Below, in pieces: positions 1 through 8,007 of a stretch of 64,000 nucleotides of DNA. The position numbers and the translations under genes were made by a program. Position 1 is the first letter of the stretch. Every line of letters begins with the position of its first letter. This DNA is from Azospirillum brasilense (GTDB taxonomy: Bacteria; Pseudomonadota; Alphaproteobacteria; Azospirillales; Azospirillaceae): NCBI RefSeq assembly GCF_005222205.1, contig NZ_CP032346.1, forward strand, positions 372,001 through 436,000. The letters run 5' to 3'. The notes beneath the pieces are model-generated. The model was not told where the DNA came from and did no database searches. It saw nothing but the letters and a program-made list of their open reading frames with translations.

Positions 1-1357
1 CCTGCCAGACCGGCGCGGTGGACAGGGCCAGCCGCTCCTGCGCGACGTAGCACCAGGGGCGGGCCTTGATGCGCTCCACCAGCGCGGCGCGTTCCGCCGC
101 CGACAGGTCGGCGCCGAAGATCGGCTCGAAGGACAGGGACGGGAAGGCCGGCTTCACCACCAGCCCGTCCAGATGCTCGATGACGTAGGCGCGCTCGTCG
201 TCGTTGCCGCACCACCAGACGGCGACGCCCGGCATCTTCAGCTCCTCGCCGAGCAGATGGCGGCAGAGCATGGGGAGCGACGGCTTGACCGCCATGGATT
301 CCAGGAAGCCGGAGCCGAGCGAGTTGGCCACGACGACGTTGCCGGCGCGCACCGCCTCGATCAGCCCGGCCACGCCCAGCGAACTGTCGGCGCGCAGCTC
401 CAGCGGGTCGGCGAAATCGGCGTCCAGGCGGCGCAGGATGACGTCCACCGGTTCCAGCCCCGACAGGGTCTTCAGAAAGACCTGACGGTCGCGGACGGTC
501 AGATCCGCCCCTTCCACCAGCGTGATGCCGAGATAGCGGGCGAGATAGACGTGCTCGAAATAGGTCTCGTTGTAGGGGCCGGGCGTCAGCAGGACGATCC
601 GCGGCTGGTCGCGGCGCGGGCTCAGCGACAGCAGCGTTTCCTTGTACGCTTCGAAGAAGGGCGACAGATGCTCCACCTGACAGTGGCGGAAGCTGTCCGG
701 CAGGACCTTGGCCAGCACCGCCCGGTTCTCCAGCGCGTAGCCGCTGCCGCTCGGCGCCTGGGTGCGATCGGACAGCACCCACCAGCGCCCGTCCGGCGCG
801 CGGGCGAGGTCCGCCGCGTAGAAATGCAGGTGGATGTCGTTGGGCACCGGAATGCCGTGCACGGCGCGGCGGAATCCGGGATCGGCGTGGATCACCGCCG
901 GGGACAGCCGCCCGCTGCGCGTCAGGGTCTGCGGCCCGTAGATGTCGGCCAGGACGGCGTTCAGCAGCGTGGCGCGCTGGATCAGGCCCGATTCGACCGC
1001 CTTCCACTCGTGGGAGGGGATCAGCAGCGGCACCATGTCGAGCGGCCAGGGCCGCTCCATCCCCTTGGGGTCGCCGTAGATGTTGTAGGTGACGCCGTTC
1101 TGGTGCAGCAGGCGCCGCGCCTCCTCCCAGCGTTCGGCCATCAACTCCGGGTCGAGGGGACCCAGCGTGCCCATGAAGGTCTGCCAGTGCGGGCGCAGGC
1201 GGCCCTGGCCGGTGACCATCTCGTCATAGACCTCGCCGCGGCCGTAGCCCATGGCGTCGGCCTCGCCGAACAGCGATCCCTGGAGGAACGGCACCGGACG
1301 CAGCCCCGGAGGAGGGGGCGCGCTGGGGTCAGGAAAGGGCGAATCGCGGTCAGCCAA
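1..1357 (-). CDS. Circularly permuted ATP-grasp protein (DUF404/DUF407 type), 3' end beyond window
   Basis: The reverse strand translates into an uninterrupted protein beginning LADRDSPFPDPSAPPPPG and continuing through FGEADAMGYGRGEVYDEM, HQNGVTYNIYGDPKG, VPLLIPSHEW, VLSDRTQAPSGSGYALENR, VLLTPGPYNETYFEH and VILRRLDADFADPLELR. These are hallmark segments of the circularly permuted type 2 ATP-grasp family, which resembles glutathionylspermidine-synthase-like ligases and probably forms an amide bond at the cost of ATP; the substrate is unknown. I chose the TTG at 1357 as start, with a TTG 30 bases further upstream as alternative, because no ATG fits before the conserved region. It lies 124 bases downstream of the transglutaminase/DUF2126 gene on the same strand, the usual partner of this family, so co-transcription is likely. 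The C-terminus is outside the window. The family assignment is secure; the start codon is not. Confidence 0.85.
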   Translation of the reverse strand, partial: MADRDSPFPDPSAPPPPGLRPVPFLQGSLFGEADAMGYGRGEVYDEMVTGQGRLRPHWQTFMGTLGPLDPELMAERWEEARRLLHQNGVTYNIYGDPKGMERPWPLDMVPLLIPSHEWKAVESGLIQRATLLNAVLADIYGPQTLTRSGRLSPAVIHADPGFRRAVHGIPVPNDIHLHFYAADLARAPDGRWWVLSDRTQAPSGSGYALENRAVLAKVLPDSFRHCQVEHLSPFFEAYKETLLSLSPRRDQPRIVLLTPGPYNETYFEHVYLARYLGITLVEGADLTVRDRQVFLKTLSGLEPVDVILRRLDADFADPLELRADSSLGVAGLIEAVRAGNVVVANSLGSGFLESMAVKPSLPMLCRHLLGEELKMPGVAVWWCGNDDERAYVIEHLDGLVVKPAFPSLSFEPIFGADLSAAERAALVERIKARPWCYVAQERLALSTAPVWQ

Positions 1358-1439
1358 GGTTCGGATCGTACGTTCACGGCGGTGCAATGCGCAGCAAGTG
1401 TGAACGCCCGGTCCCGCCGATGCAAGCGGCGCATCGGTG

Positions 1440-1473
1440 CCCCCCGGCCGAAAGGCGTATTCCGGCCGGGGGG
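1440..1473. repeat. GC-rich 11-bp hairpin between the transglutaminase and ATP-grasp genes
   Basis: CCCCCCGGCCG (1440-1450) and CGGCCGGGGGG (1463-1473) are exact inverted complements around a 12-base loop. The hairpin lies just after the stop codon of the transglutaminase gene and before the ATP-grasp gene. No T-run follows on the minus strand, so it is not a classical intrinsic terminator. A transcript-stabilising or partial attenuating role is a guess. Confidence 0.5.
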
Positions 1474-1481
1474 ATGCCTGG

Positions 1482-4400
1482 TCAACCGCGCCGCAGGTCC
1501 AGGGTCATCGGGAACTGCGGGTTGCGCTCCTCCGCCGGTGCGTCCATCGGGCCGGGGGTGTGGCCGAAGGGGAAGAAGCGGGCGAGGCGCCGCCCCTCCG
1601 CCTCGTTGGCGTTGACCGGGAAGGTGTCGTAGTTGCGCCCGCCCGGATGCATGACGTGGTAGGTGCAGCCGCCGATGGAGCGGCCCGCCCACAGGTCCAG
1701 GATGTCGAAGACCAGCGGCGTGTGCACCGGGATCGTCGGGTGCAGACAGGAGGGTGGCTGCCACGCCCGGTACCGCACGCCGGCCACGAACTCGCCCTCC
1801 GTCCCGGTGGGGATCAGCGGCACGCGGCGACCGTTGCAGGTGATGGCGTAGCGCGCGTCGGTCAGGCCGGCGACCCGCACCTGAACCCGCTCGACCGAGC
1901 TGTCGACGTAGCGCACGGTGCCGCCGCCGCCCGGCTCCTCGCCCAGGACGTGCCAGGGCTCCAGCGCCATGCGCAGTTCCAGCGAGATGCCGCGCTGGTT
2001 GACGTGGCCGTAGACCGGGAAGCGGAAGTTCATGTGCGGGTCGAACCAGCGCTCCTCGATGGGATAACCGTGGTCGCGCAGGTCGGCGACGACGTCCGCC
2101 AGGTCCTGCTGCACGAAGTAGGGCAGCATGAAGCGGTCGTGCAGCTCCGTCCCCCAGCGCACCAGTTTGCCCTTGTAGGGCGCTTTCCAGAAGCGCGCGA
2201 CCAGGGCGCGCAGCAGAAGCTGCTGGGTCAGGCTCATTTCCGCGTGGGGCGGCATTTCGAAGGCGCGGAACTCGACCAGCCCGAGCCGCCCGGTGGAGCT
2301 GTCCGGCGAATAGAGCTTGTCGATGCAGAACTCGGCCCGGTGGGTGTTCCCCTGCACGTCGGTCAGCAGGTTGCGCAGCACGCGGTCGACCATCCAGGGC
2401 GGGCAATCGCCCGTCGCGGCGGCCTTGTCGATCTGGTTGAAGGCGATCTCCAGCTCGTAGAGAGCGTCGTCGCGGGCCTCGTCCACGCGCGGCGCCTGGC
2501 TGGTCGGGCCGATGAACAGGCCGGAGAAGGCGTAGGACAGCGATGGGTGGTTCTGCCAGAAGGTGATCAGGCTGCGCAGCATGTCGGGCCGCCGCAGGAA
2601 GGGGCTGTCCGCCGCGGTGGCACCGCCCATCACCACATGGTTGCCGCCGCCGGTGCCGCAATGGCGCCCGTCGATCATGAACTTCTCCGCACCCAGCCGC
2701 GACTGGCGGGCATCCTCGTAAAGCTCCAGCGTGTTGCGGACCAGCTCGTCCCAATTGTGCGAGGGATGGATGTTCACCTCGATCACGCCGGGGTCGGGGG
2801 TGACGGCCAGCGAGTTCAGGCGCGGGTCCTTCGGCGGCTGGTAGCCTTCGATCACCACCGGCATGTCCAGCTCGACCGCCGTCGCCTCGATCTCCGCCAG
2901 CATCGCCAGATAGTCCTCCAGCGTGTTCATCGGCGGCATGAACAGGTGGATGCGGCCGTTGCGCGCCTCGCAGGTCAGGGCGGTGCGGACCACCCACCAC
3001 GCCGACTTGCCGTGCTCCGGCATCTCGCTGCGCACCTCGGCCATGGCGCGCTGGACGCGTTCGTTGCGTCGGGAGGCGTCCTGCCGTTCGGCCTGCTCGC
3101 GCAGCGCGTGCTGGCGCAGCGGCACCCGGTTGGGCGGCAGCGGCGCCCGCTCCTCGAACGGGTCGGTCTCCCAGGAGTAGGGATAGTCCTGCGGCGCCAC
3201 CCAGGGCAGCGAGCCGAGCGGCAGGCGGTAGCCGACGGGGCTGTCGCCCGGCATCAGCAGCAGCCGTTCCTGGCGCAGCGGCCAGGCGCTGGACAACCAC
3301 ACCGGCCCCTGCTGGGTCATCTTGCGGTTGATCGGCAGGGCGAAGCCCACCGGCTCGTTCAGGCCGCGGGTGAAGACGTGGGCGAGGCGCGCCCGCTCCT
3401 CCTTGTCCTCCAGCTTGCTGTCCAGCGGATCGACGTTGACCGGCAGCAGCGATTCGCGGCGCAGGTAGTGCCACGGGTCCTCGTAGGCGGCCAGCACCAG
3501 CGCCGGGTCGAGCCCCAGCTTCTTGGCCAGCGTGACCAGGAAGGCGCCGGCGTCCTCCGCCGTGTGGCCGTAATCGGTGTCCTCGCGGGCCAGCAGGTCG
3601 CTGTTCGCCCACAGCGCCTCGCCGTCGCGGCGCCAGTAGACGGTCATCGCCCAGCGCGGCAGCGATTCGCCGGGATACCATTTGCCCTGGCCGAAATGCA
3701 GCAGCCCGCCCGGAGCGAAGCGGTTGGCCAAACGGTGCACGAGGTCGGCGGCGAGCTTGCGCTTGTTGGGCCCGAGCGCCGTGGTGTTCCACTCCGCCCC
3801 GTCCATGTCGTCGATGGACACGAAGGTCGGCTCGCCGCCCATGGTCAGGCGCACATCGCCGGCAGCCAGTTCCTCGTCGATGCGGTGGCCCAGCGCCTCG
3901 ATCCCCGCCCATTGCCGGGGCGTGTAGGGCTTGGTGACGCGCGGCGCCTCATAGATGCGGGTGACCGACATCTCGTGCCCGAACTCCACCTCGCACTCGT
4001 CGATGAGGCCGGAGATGGGGGCGGCGGAGGACGCATCGGGCGTGCAGGCCAGCGGGATGTGCCCTTCGCCGGCCAGCAGGCCGGAGGTGGGGTCGAGTCC
4101 GACCCAGCCGGCGCCGGGCAGGAACACCTCGGTCCAGGCGTGCAGGTCGGTGAAGTCCTCTTCCGGACCGGACGGGCCGTCGAGCGCCTTCTGGTCGGCG
4201 GTGAGCTGGATCAGGTAGCCGGAGACGAAGCGCGCCGCGAGACCGAGGTTGCGCAGGATCTGCACCAGCAGCCACGCCGAATCGCGGCAGGAGCCGGTGC
4301 GCTTGCCCAGCGTCTCCTCGCAGGTCTGGATGCCGGGTTCCAGGCGGATGACGTAACCGATGTCCTTCTGGAGGCGCTGGTTGATGTCGACCAGGAAGTT

Positions 4401-4826
4401 GATGGACGCCGCCGGTTCCCGCGAAATGCCGGTCATGTAGTCGGCCAGCAGCGGCCCCGGCTCCTCCACCTCCAGGTAGGGGCGCAGCTCGCGCTCCAGC
4501 CAGGGCTCGTAGGCGAAGGGGATGGTCTGGGCCTTCTCCTCCAGGAAGAAGTCGAAGGGGTTGATCGCCGCGATCTCTGCGACGAGATCGACCTCGACGA
4601 CGAATTCGCGGGTCTGTTCCGGGAAGACGAAGCGGGCCTGATAGTTGGACTGCGGGTCCTGCTGCCAGTTCAGGAAATGATGCTTCGGGGTGACGCGCAG
4701 CGAGTAGCTGAGGATCGGGGTGCGGCAGTGGGGAGCCGGGCGGAGCCGGACGATCTGTGGCCCCAGATTGACCAAACGGTCGTAACGGTAGACGGTCTTG
4801 TGGTTGAGAGCGACGTGGATCGCCAT
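1482..4826 (-). CDS. Transglutaminase-like / DUF2126 family protein, 1114 aa
   Basis: The N-terminal ~300 residues are a bacterial transglutaminase-like module, with the catalytic Cys in [13 protein letters not shown] (about residue 178), His in [12 protein letters not shown] (about 229) and Asp in [10 protein letters not shown] (about 242). The remaining ~800 residues are the DUF2126 region (for example [58 protein letters not shown]). No signal peptide is visible, so it is probably cytoplasmic. The start ATG at 4826 begins [18 protein letters not shown], where family homology begins; the reading frame stays open further upstream but shows no family sequence. The family commonly sits beside circularly permuted ATP-grasp genes, as here, suggesting a peptide- or amide-forming and -cleaving pathway. 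The actual substrate is unknown. Confidence 0.93.
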   Translation of the reverse strand: MAIHVALNHKTVYRYDRLVNLGPQIVRLRPAPHCRTPILSYSLRVTPKHHFLNWQQDPQSNYQARFVFPEQTREFVVEVDLVAEIAAINPFDFFLEEKAQTIPFAYEPWLERELRPYLEVEEPGPLLADYMTGISREPAASINFLVDINQRLQKDIGYVIRLEPGIQTCEETLGKRTGSCRDSAWLLVQILRNLGLAARFVSGYLIQLTADQKALDGPSGPEEDFTDLHAWTEVFLPGAGWVGLDPTSGLLAGEGHIPLACTPDASSAAPISGLIDECEVEFGHEMSVTRIYEAPRVTKPYTPRQWAGIEALGHRIDEELAAGDVRLTMGGEPTFVSIDDMDGAEWNTTALGPNKRKLAADLVHRLANRFAPGGLLHFGQGKWYPGESLPRWAMTVYWRRDGEALWANSDLLAREDTDYGHTAEDAGAFLVTLAKKLGLDPALVLAAYEDPWHYLRRESLLPVNVDPLDSKLEDKEERARLAHVFTRGLNEPVGFALPINRKMTQQGPVWLSSAWPLRQERLLLMPGDSPVGYRLPLGSLPWVAPQDYPYSWETDPFEERAPLPPNRVPLRQHALREQAERQDASRRNERVQRAMAEVRSEMPEHGKSAWWVVRTALTCEARNGRIHLFMPPMNTLEDYLAMLAEIEATAVELDMPVVIEGYQPPKDPRLNSLAVTPDPGVIEVNIHPSHNWDELVRNTLELYEDARQSRLGAEKFMIDGRHCGTGGGNHVVMGGATAADSPFLRRPDMLRSLITFWQNHPSLSYAFSGLFIGPTSQAPRVDEARDDALYELEIAFNQIDKAAATGDCPPWMVDRVLRNLLTDVQGNTHRAEFCIDKLYSPDSSTGRLGLVEFRAFEMPPHAEMSLTQQLLLRALVARFWKAPYKGKLVRWGTELHDRFMLPYFVQQDLADVVADLRDHGYPIEERWFDPHMNFRFPVYGHVNQRGISLELRMALEPWHVLGEEPGGGGTVRYVDSSVERVQVRVAGLTDARYAITCNGRRVPLIPTGTEGEFVAGVRYRAWQPPSCLHPTIPVHTPLVFDILDLWAGRSIGGCTYHVMHPGGRNYDTFPVNANEAEGRRLARFFPFGHTPGPMDAPAEERNPQFPMTLDLRRG

Positions 4827-5087
4827 GAAGTTCCACCCGTTGTCTGCGCTGGCCGGTCCCCTGCGGCTCTCCGCCGCACGGACAAGGGCATAGTACCATC
4901 GAAGAGTTCGCGCAGACCAGAGCGCCTTCGCAAACGCGGCACGAACTGGTTGCACAAAAAACATGCAGTGCCAGAGTGGATCGGTTGCGTCTTTCATCAC
5001 CGCCCGGCCCGCTTTATAAAGACCTGATCCCTGACCGTCGGCCCTGTCCGCCGGACGGGAGCGACCCAGGCAGAGTGTGAATCGGAA

Positions 5088-6014
5088 ATGGCGACGCTGG
5101 CGGGCCTGTCCTTGGGTGGCGGTGCTTCGGCGGGCGACGGAGCGCCCGGCGGTGCCACGCGCGGCGTCGTCACCGGCAAATACTTCAATTTCAACCCGCT
5201 GCCACCGCCGCCGGACATGCTCGGCAACCCGCTGGTCGTCGCCAACCTGCCGACCCACAAGGCGCCGAAGGAGACGTGGCGCAACCGGTGGCAGCGCCGT
5301 CTGGCCCGTTTCCACATCGGCAAGCAGTCCGCCCAGGTGAAGCGGCGCTGGAAGATCCAGGACACCATCTCCTCGGTGATCGCCTCGGTGTCGCCGGCGG
5401 CGACCATGCTGGGGGAGCGGGGGGGACGGGAAAAACGTCCGGCGTCGAGCGTTCCGGTCATCGTGGTCCGTCATCCCTATCATCTCCGCCATGTCTTCGA
5501 GATGATCCTGCAGACTCCCGACGATCTCGCGGCGGAGCGGCGCTTCCTCGAACTGCTGATGGGGCGCGTCCTGCGCAAATACGGGGAGCAGCTTACCCAG
5601 ATCCGCGGCTCCGCCTTTTCCTTCGAGAACGAGGCGCGGGAATATTTCTTTGCCGGTTTCAAGCTGGAACGGCAGATTAAGAAATACACCAGCCCCGACG
5701 AGCGCTTCGCCGCGCTGCAGTCGATCTATGTCAATTATTTTCACGGGCGGAACTATTACCTCTACGCGCTGCTGCGCCGGGAGAAGCTGGCGCCGGACAA
5801 CAAGCTGTTCATGCTGAACTCGCGCGCCGTCTACTTCATGGCGCGGATCGGCTGGAACGGGGAGCTGCTGGACAAGCCCAACCCGCGCTCCCTGCCCAGC
5901 CGCGAGGACATCTTTTTCCTCGTTCAGCGTGACAAGACGGTCCTGACGCGCTATCGCAGCGACCAGGATTTCCAGAGGCAGGTGAAGGCCGTCCTGGAAG
6001 CGTTTCCGGCGTAA
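5088..6014 (+). CDS. Conserved-looking protein of unknown function, 308 aa
   Basis: I do not recognise this protein. The first ~110 residues are low in conservation signals: a Gly/Ala-rich start (MATLAGLSLGGGASAGDG), a proline stretch and a basic patch. From about residue 120 there is a compact, probably helical domain with many aromatic and charged residues (HPYHLRHVFEMIL, FENEAREYFFAGFKLERQ, YVNYFHGRNYYLYALLRRE, KLFMLNSRAVYFMARIGW, REDIFFLVQRDKTVLTRYR). There are no membrane segments, no signal peptide and no catalytic motif I can name. It is divergent from the transglutaminase gene (261-base gap) and followed after 12 bases by the LprI-like gene on the same strand. Codon use matches its neighbours, so it is a real gene of unknown role. 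Confidence 0.75.
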   Translation: MATLAGLSLGGGASAGDGAPGGATRGVVTGKYFNFNPLPPPPDMLGNPLVVANLPTHKAPKETWRNRWQRRLARFHIGKQSAQVKRRWKIQDTISSVIASVSPAATMLGERGGREKRPASSVPVIVVRHPYHLRHVFEMILQTPDDLAAERRFLELLMGRVLRKYGEQLTQIRGSAFSFENEAREYFFAGFKLERQIKKYTSPDERFAALQSIYVNYFHGRNYYLYALLRREKLAPDNKLFMLNSRAVYFMARIGWNGELLDKPNPRSLPSREDIFFLVQRDKTVLTRYRSDQDFQRQVKAVLEAFPA

Positions 6015-6026
6015 GGGATGGGTGCG

Positions 6027-6836
6027 ATGCGGGCAGCGATTCTTCTGGCGGGCATGCTGATGGCCGGAACGGCCATGGCGGCGGACACCAGCGGGGAGGC
6101 TGCCAAGCCCGCGGAGTGCGCCGGCGAAACGCCGGTTGCGTTGCTGCTCTGCAGGGACGCGGCCCTCGCCGGCGCCGGCGACAAGCTCGATTCGGCGCTG
6201 CGGGCGCTGTCCGACGAGGCCGGGAAGGCCGGGGAGGAGGCGGTCGCCGCCGGCCAGCGCGCGTGGGTCCAACGGCGGGACGCCGCCTGTCCGGTGGCGG
6301 AGGCCGATCTGGCCGACCCTAAGAAGGGCAAGGACCGCGCCTCCTGTCTGGCGCGCCAGATCGCCGAGCGCACCAAGGCGCTGGAGACCGAACTGGCCGC
6401 CCGCCGCGCCCCGGTGGCCGACGAGCCGCTGACCATTTCGGCCGCAGCCCCGCAGCGGCCGGCTCCGGCCAGCCTGCCGGGAACGGCGAGACCGGGCGCG
6501 GCGAAGCGCGCGGCTGACCTGCCGGCCCTCACCGGCCGCTGGGCCAAGGCCGATCCGGCCACCCGCACGCCGATCGACGATTGCCGGACCTCCTACCTGG
6601 AGATCACCAGCGACGGCGGCTTCAGCCTGCACGACCCGCGCATCGCGGCCTTCCCGTTGGAGGGCCCCCTGGCGCCCGGCGAGGGCGATCTGGCGGACGG
6701 TCTGTCCTTCGGCGGGGAGGAAGGGTTGCCGGAAGGCGTGCTGCGCCTGGACGCCGCCGAGGCGCCGCGGCTGGACCGTCTCTTCCTGACACTGGACCCG
6801 CCGGCGTTCGGCGCCACCTTCGTCCGCTGCCGGTAA
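6027..6836 (+). CDS. Periplasmic LprI/DUF1311-like protein
   Basis: MRAAILLAGMLMAGTAMA is a clear Sec signal peptide with an AMA cleavage site. The mature N-terminal half carries the cysteine/charge pattern of the LprI (DUF1311) fold: PAECAG, ALLLCRDAALAGAGDKLDSA, AGQRAWVQRRDAACPV and RASCLARQIAERTKALE, a domain linked to lysozyme inhibition in some bacteria. An Ala/Pro linker follows, then a C-terminal domain with DCRTSYLEITSDGGFSLHDPR and a final FVRC that may pair with it. I prefer the ATG at 6027 because AAGGG lies at good spacing and the signal peptide starts cleanly; ATG 6018 is possible. It probably shares a transcript with the gene ending at 6014. The LprI assignment is by pattern only. 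Confidence 0.75.
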   Translation: MRAAILLAGMLMAGTAMAADTSGEAAKPAECAGETPVALLLCRDAALAGAGDKLDSALRALSDEAGKAGEEAVAAGQRAWVQRRDAACPVAEADLADPKKGKDRASCLARQIAERTKALETELAARRAPVADEPLTISAAAPQRPAPASLPGTARPGAAKRAADLPALTGRWAKADPATRTPIDDCRTSYLEITSDGGFSLHDPRIAAFPLEGPLAPGEGDLADGLSFGGEEGLPEGVLRLDAAEAPRLDRLFLTLDPPAFGATFVRCR

Positions 6837-6852
6837 CGCCGGCTTCAGGGTT

Positions 6853-7791
6853 TCACGGGGCGAGCGGTTCCAGGCGCAGGCGCAGGGTGCCGCTCAGCTC
6901 CCCGCCCGGTTCGAGACGGCGCAGGCCGGTATCGGGCTCCTCCGGGCGGTTGACCGCATCGGTCATGTGGGACACCGGTTCGACACAGAGATAAGCCGCG
7001 TCCGGCGGGGCGTAGACGATGAGATGGCCGAACGGCCCCTCCGTCTCGATCGACAGCCGCCGGCCGAGAGTCGGCCAGTCCAGCGCCGCCTTGCCGTCCC
7101 AGCCGGTGAAGCCGTTGTCGAGAACGGTCCGGTCCATGACGATCCCGTCCGTGAAGGCCCAGCCGGGCGGCACGGCGGCGCGCTCCACCGGAAGGATGGT
7201 CGGGCCGTTCAGCCAGACGCCGCCGACGCGGGCGGTCAGCCGGGTGCCCGGCGGCTTCGGAAAATACGGGTGCAGCCCGATCCCGGCGGGCATCGGCGTG
7301 TCGTCCTCGTTGACGAGGGAGAGGGTCAGGCTGGCCCCGTCCTCCTCCAGCGCCACGGTTTGCGTCGCGCGGTAGCGCCAGGGCCAGGCGTCGGCAGGGT
7401 GTCGGAAAACCATGCGCACGGCCGATTCGGTGGCCTCCTCGACCGTCCAGGCGGCGCGCCAGCCATGGCCGTGGATGACGTGCGGGTTGCCGTCTCCGTC
7501 GAGAGGAAGCCGCACCCGGCGCCCGTCGAAAGTGAACTCCCCCCCGGCGATGCGGTTGGAAAAGGGCACCAGCGGAAAGCAGCCCATGTCGATGGCCGAG
7601 CCGTGGTGCAGCGCCCAGTCGGAGGCCGGGCGAAGCAGGTCGATCGTGCCGGTCGCGCCGCGCCAGGCGAGGCGGGACACGACGCCGCCGCGCCCTGGGC
7701 ACAGCGTGCACTCCAGAGAACCGTTCGCAGCGCTGCGATTCAATGTGAGGGTGTGGGCGCCGATTCCCTGGTCCAACTCGACCTGCTGCAT
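6853..7791 (-). CDS. Aldose 1-epimerase (galactose mutarotase family)
   Basis: A 312-residue protein with the mutarotase layout: PFSNRIAGGEF near residue 70, a first catalytic-type His in HVIHGHGWRAAW, a second in GIGLHPYFPK, and the acidic residue in the C-terminal CVEPVSHMTDAVN. Family members interconvert alpha and beta anomers of hexoses through a His/Glu pair. The ATG at 7791 (MQQVELDQGIGAH) is preceded by AGGAGGT at ideal spacing, so the start is firm. The gene converges on the LprI-like gene with a 16-base gap and diverges from the kinase gene across a 216-base region that contains a long dyad. The exact sugar is not determined by the sequence. Confidence 0.93.
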   Translation of the reverse strand: MQQVELDQGIGAHTLTLNRSAANGSLECTLCPGRGGVVSRLAWRGATGTIDLLRPASDWALHHGSAIDMGCFPLVPFSNRIAGGEFTFDGRRVRLPLDGDGNPHVIHGHGWRAAWTVEEATESAVRMVFRHPADAWPWRYRATQTVALEEDGASLTLSLVNEDDTPMPAGIGLHPYFPKPPGTRLTARVGGVWLNGPTILPVERAAVPPGWAFTDGIVMDRTVLDNGFTGWDGKAALDWPTLGRRLSIETEGPFGHLIVYAPPDAAYLCVEPVSHMTDAVNRPEEPDTGLRRLEPGGELSGTLRLRLEPLAP

Positions 7792-7874
7792 CCGGACCTC
7801 CTGCCGGCGGTGGTTGGGCGCCGGTATCGTCCGGGTATCGCACAGCCCGCAGGGGAAGGGAAGGGCGGTGCTGC

Positions 7875-7928
7875 GCGCAAAAGTGTGTCGTGAACCAAGC
7901 CCGATGGGCCCTTGCCACACCTTTGCGC
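7875..7928. promoter_or_regulatory. Interrupted 13-bp dyad in the divergent epimerase/kinase promoter region
   Basis: GCGCAAAAGTGTG (7875-7887) and CACACCTTTGCGC (7916-7928) are inverted complements at 12 of 13 positions, separated by 28 bases. The dyad sits between the divergent starts at 7791 and 8008. Arms about four helical turns apart could bind a regulator as a loop, or form a hairpin if transcribed. Function is inferred from position only. Confidence 0.4.
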
Positions 7929-8007
7929 TAGCGGTCCGGATCGCCGCGCAACCGGAGCGTTCGGCCATTTTGCCCCCCGTATACCGGCTGTTTACCGGAT
8001 CGCCCTG

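Noticed and set aside
1437..5027. Long plus-strand open frame (about 1200 codons) opposite the transglutaminase gene
   Set aside because: It mirrors a high-GC gene on the other strand, has His/Arg/Gln/Val-rich composition typical of antisense frames and shows no domain.
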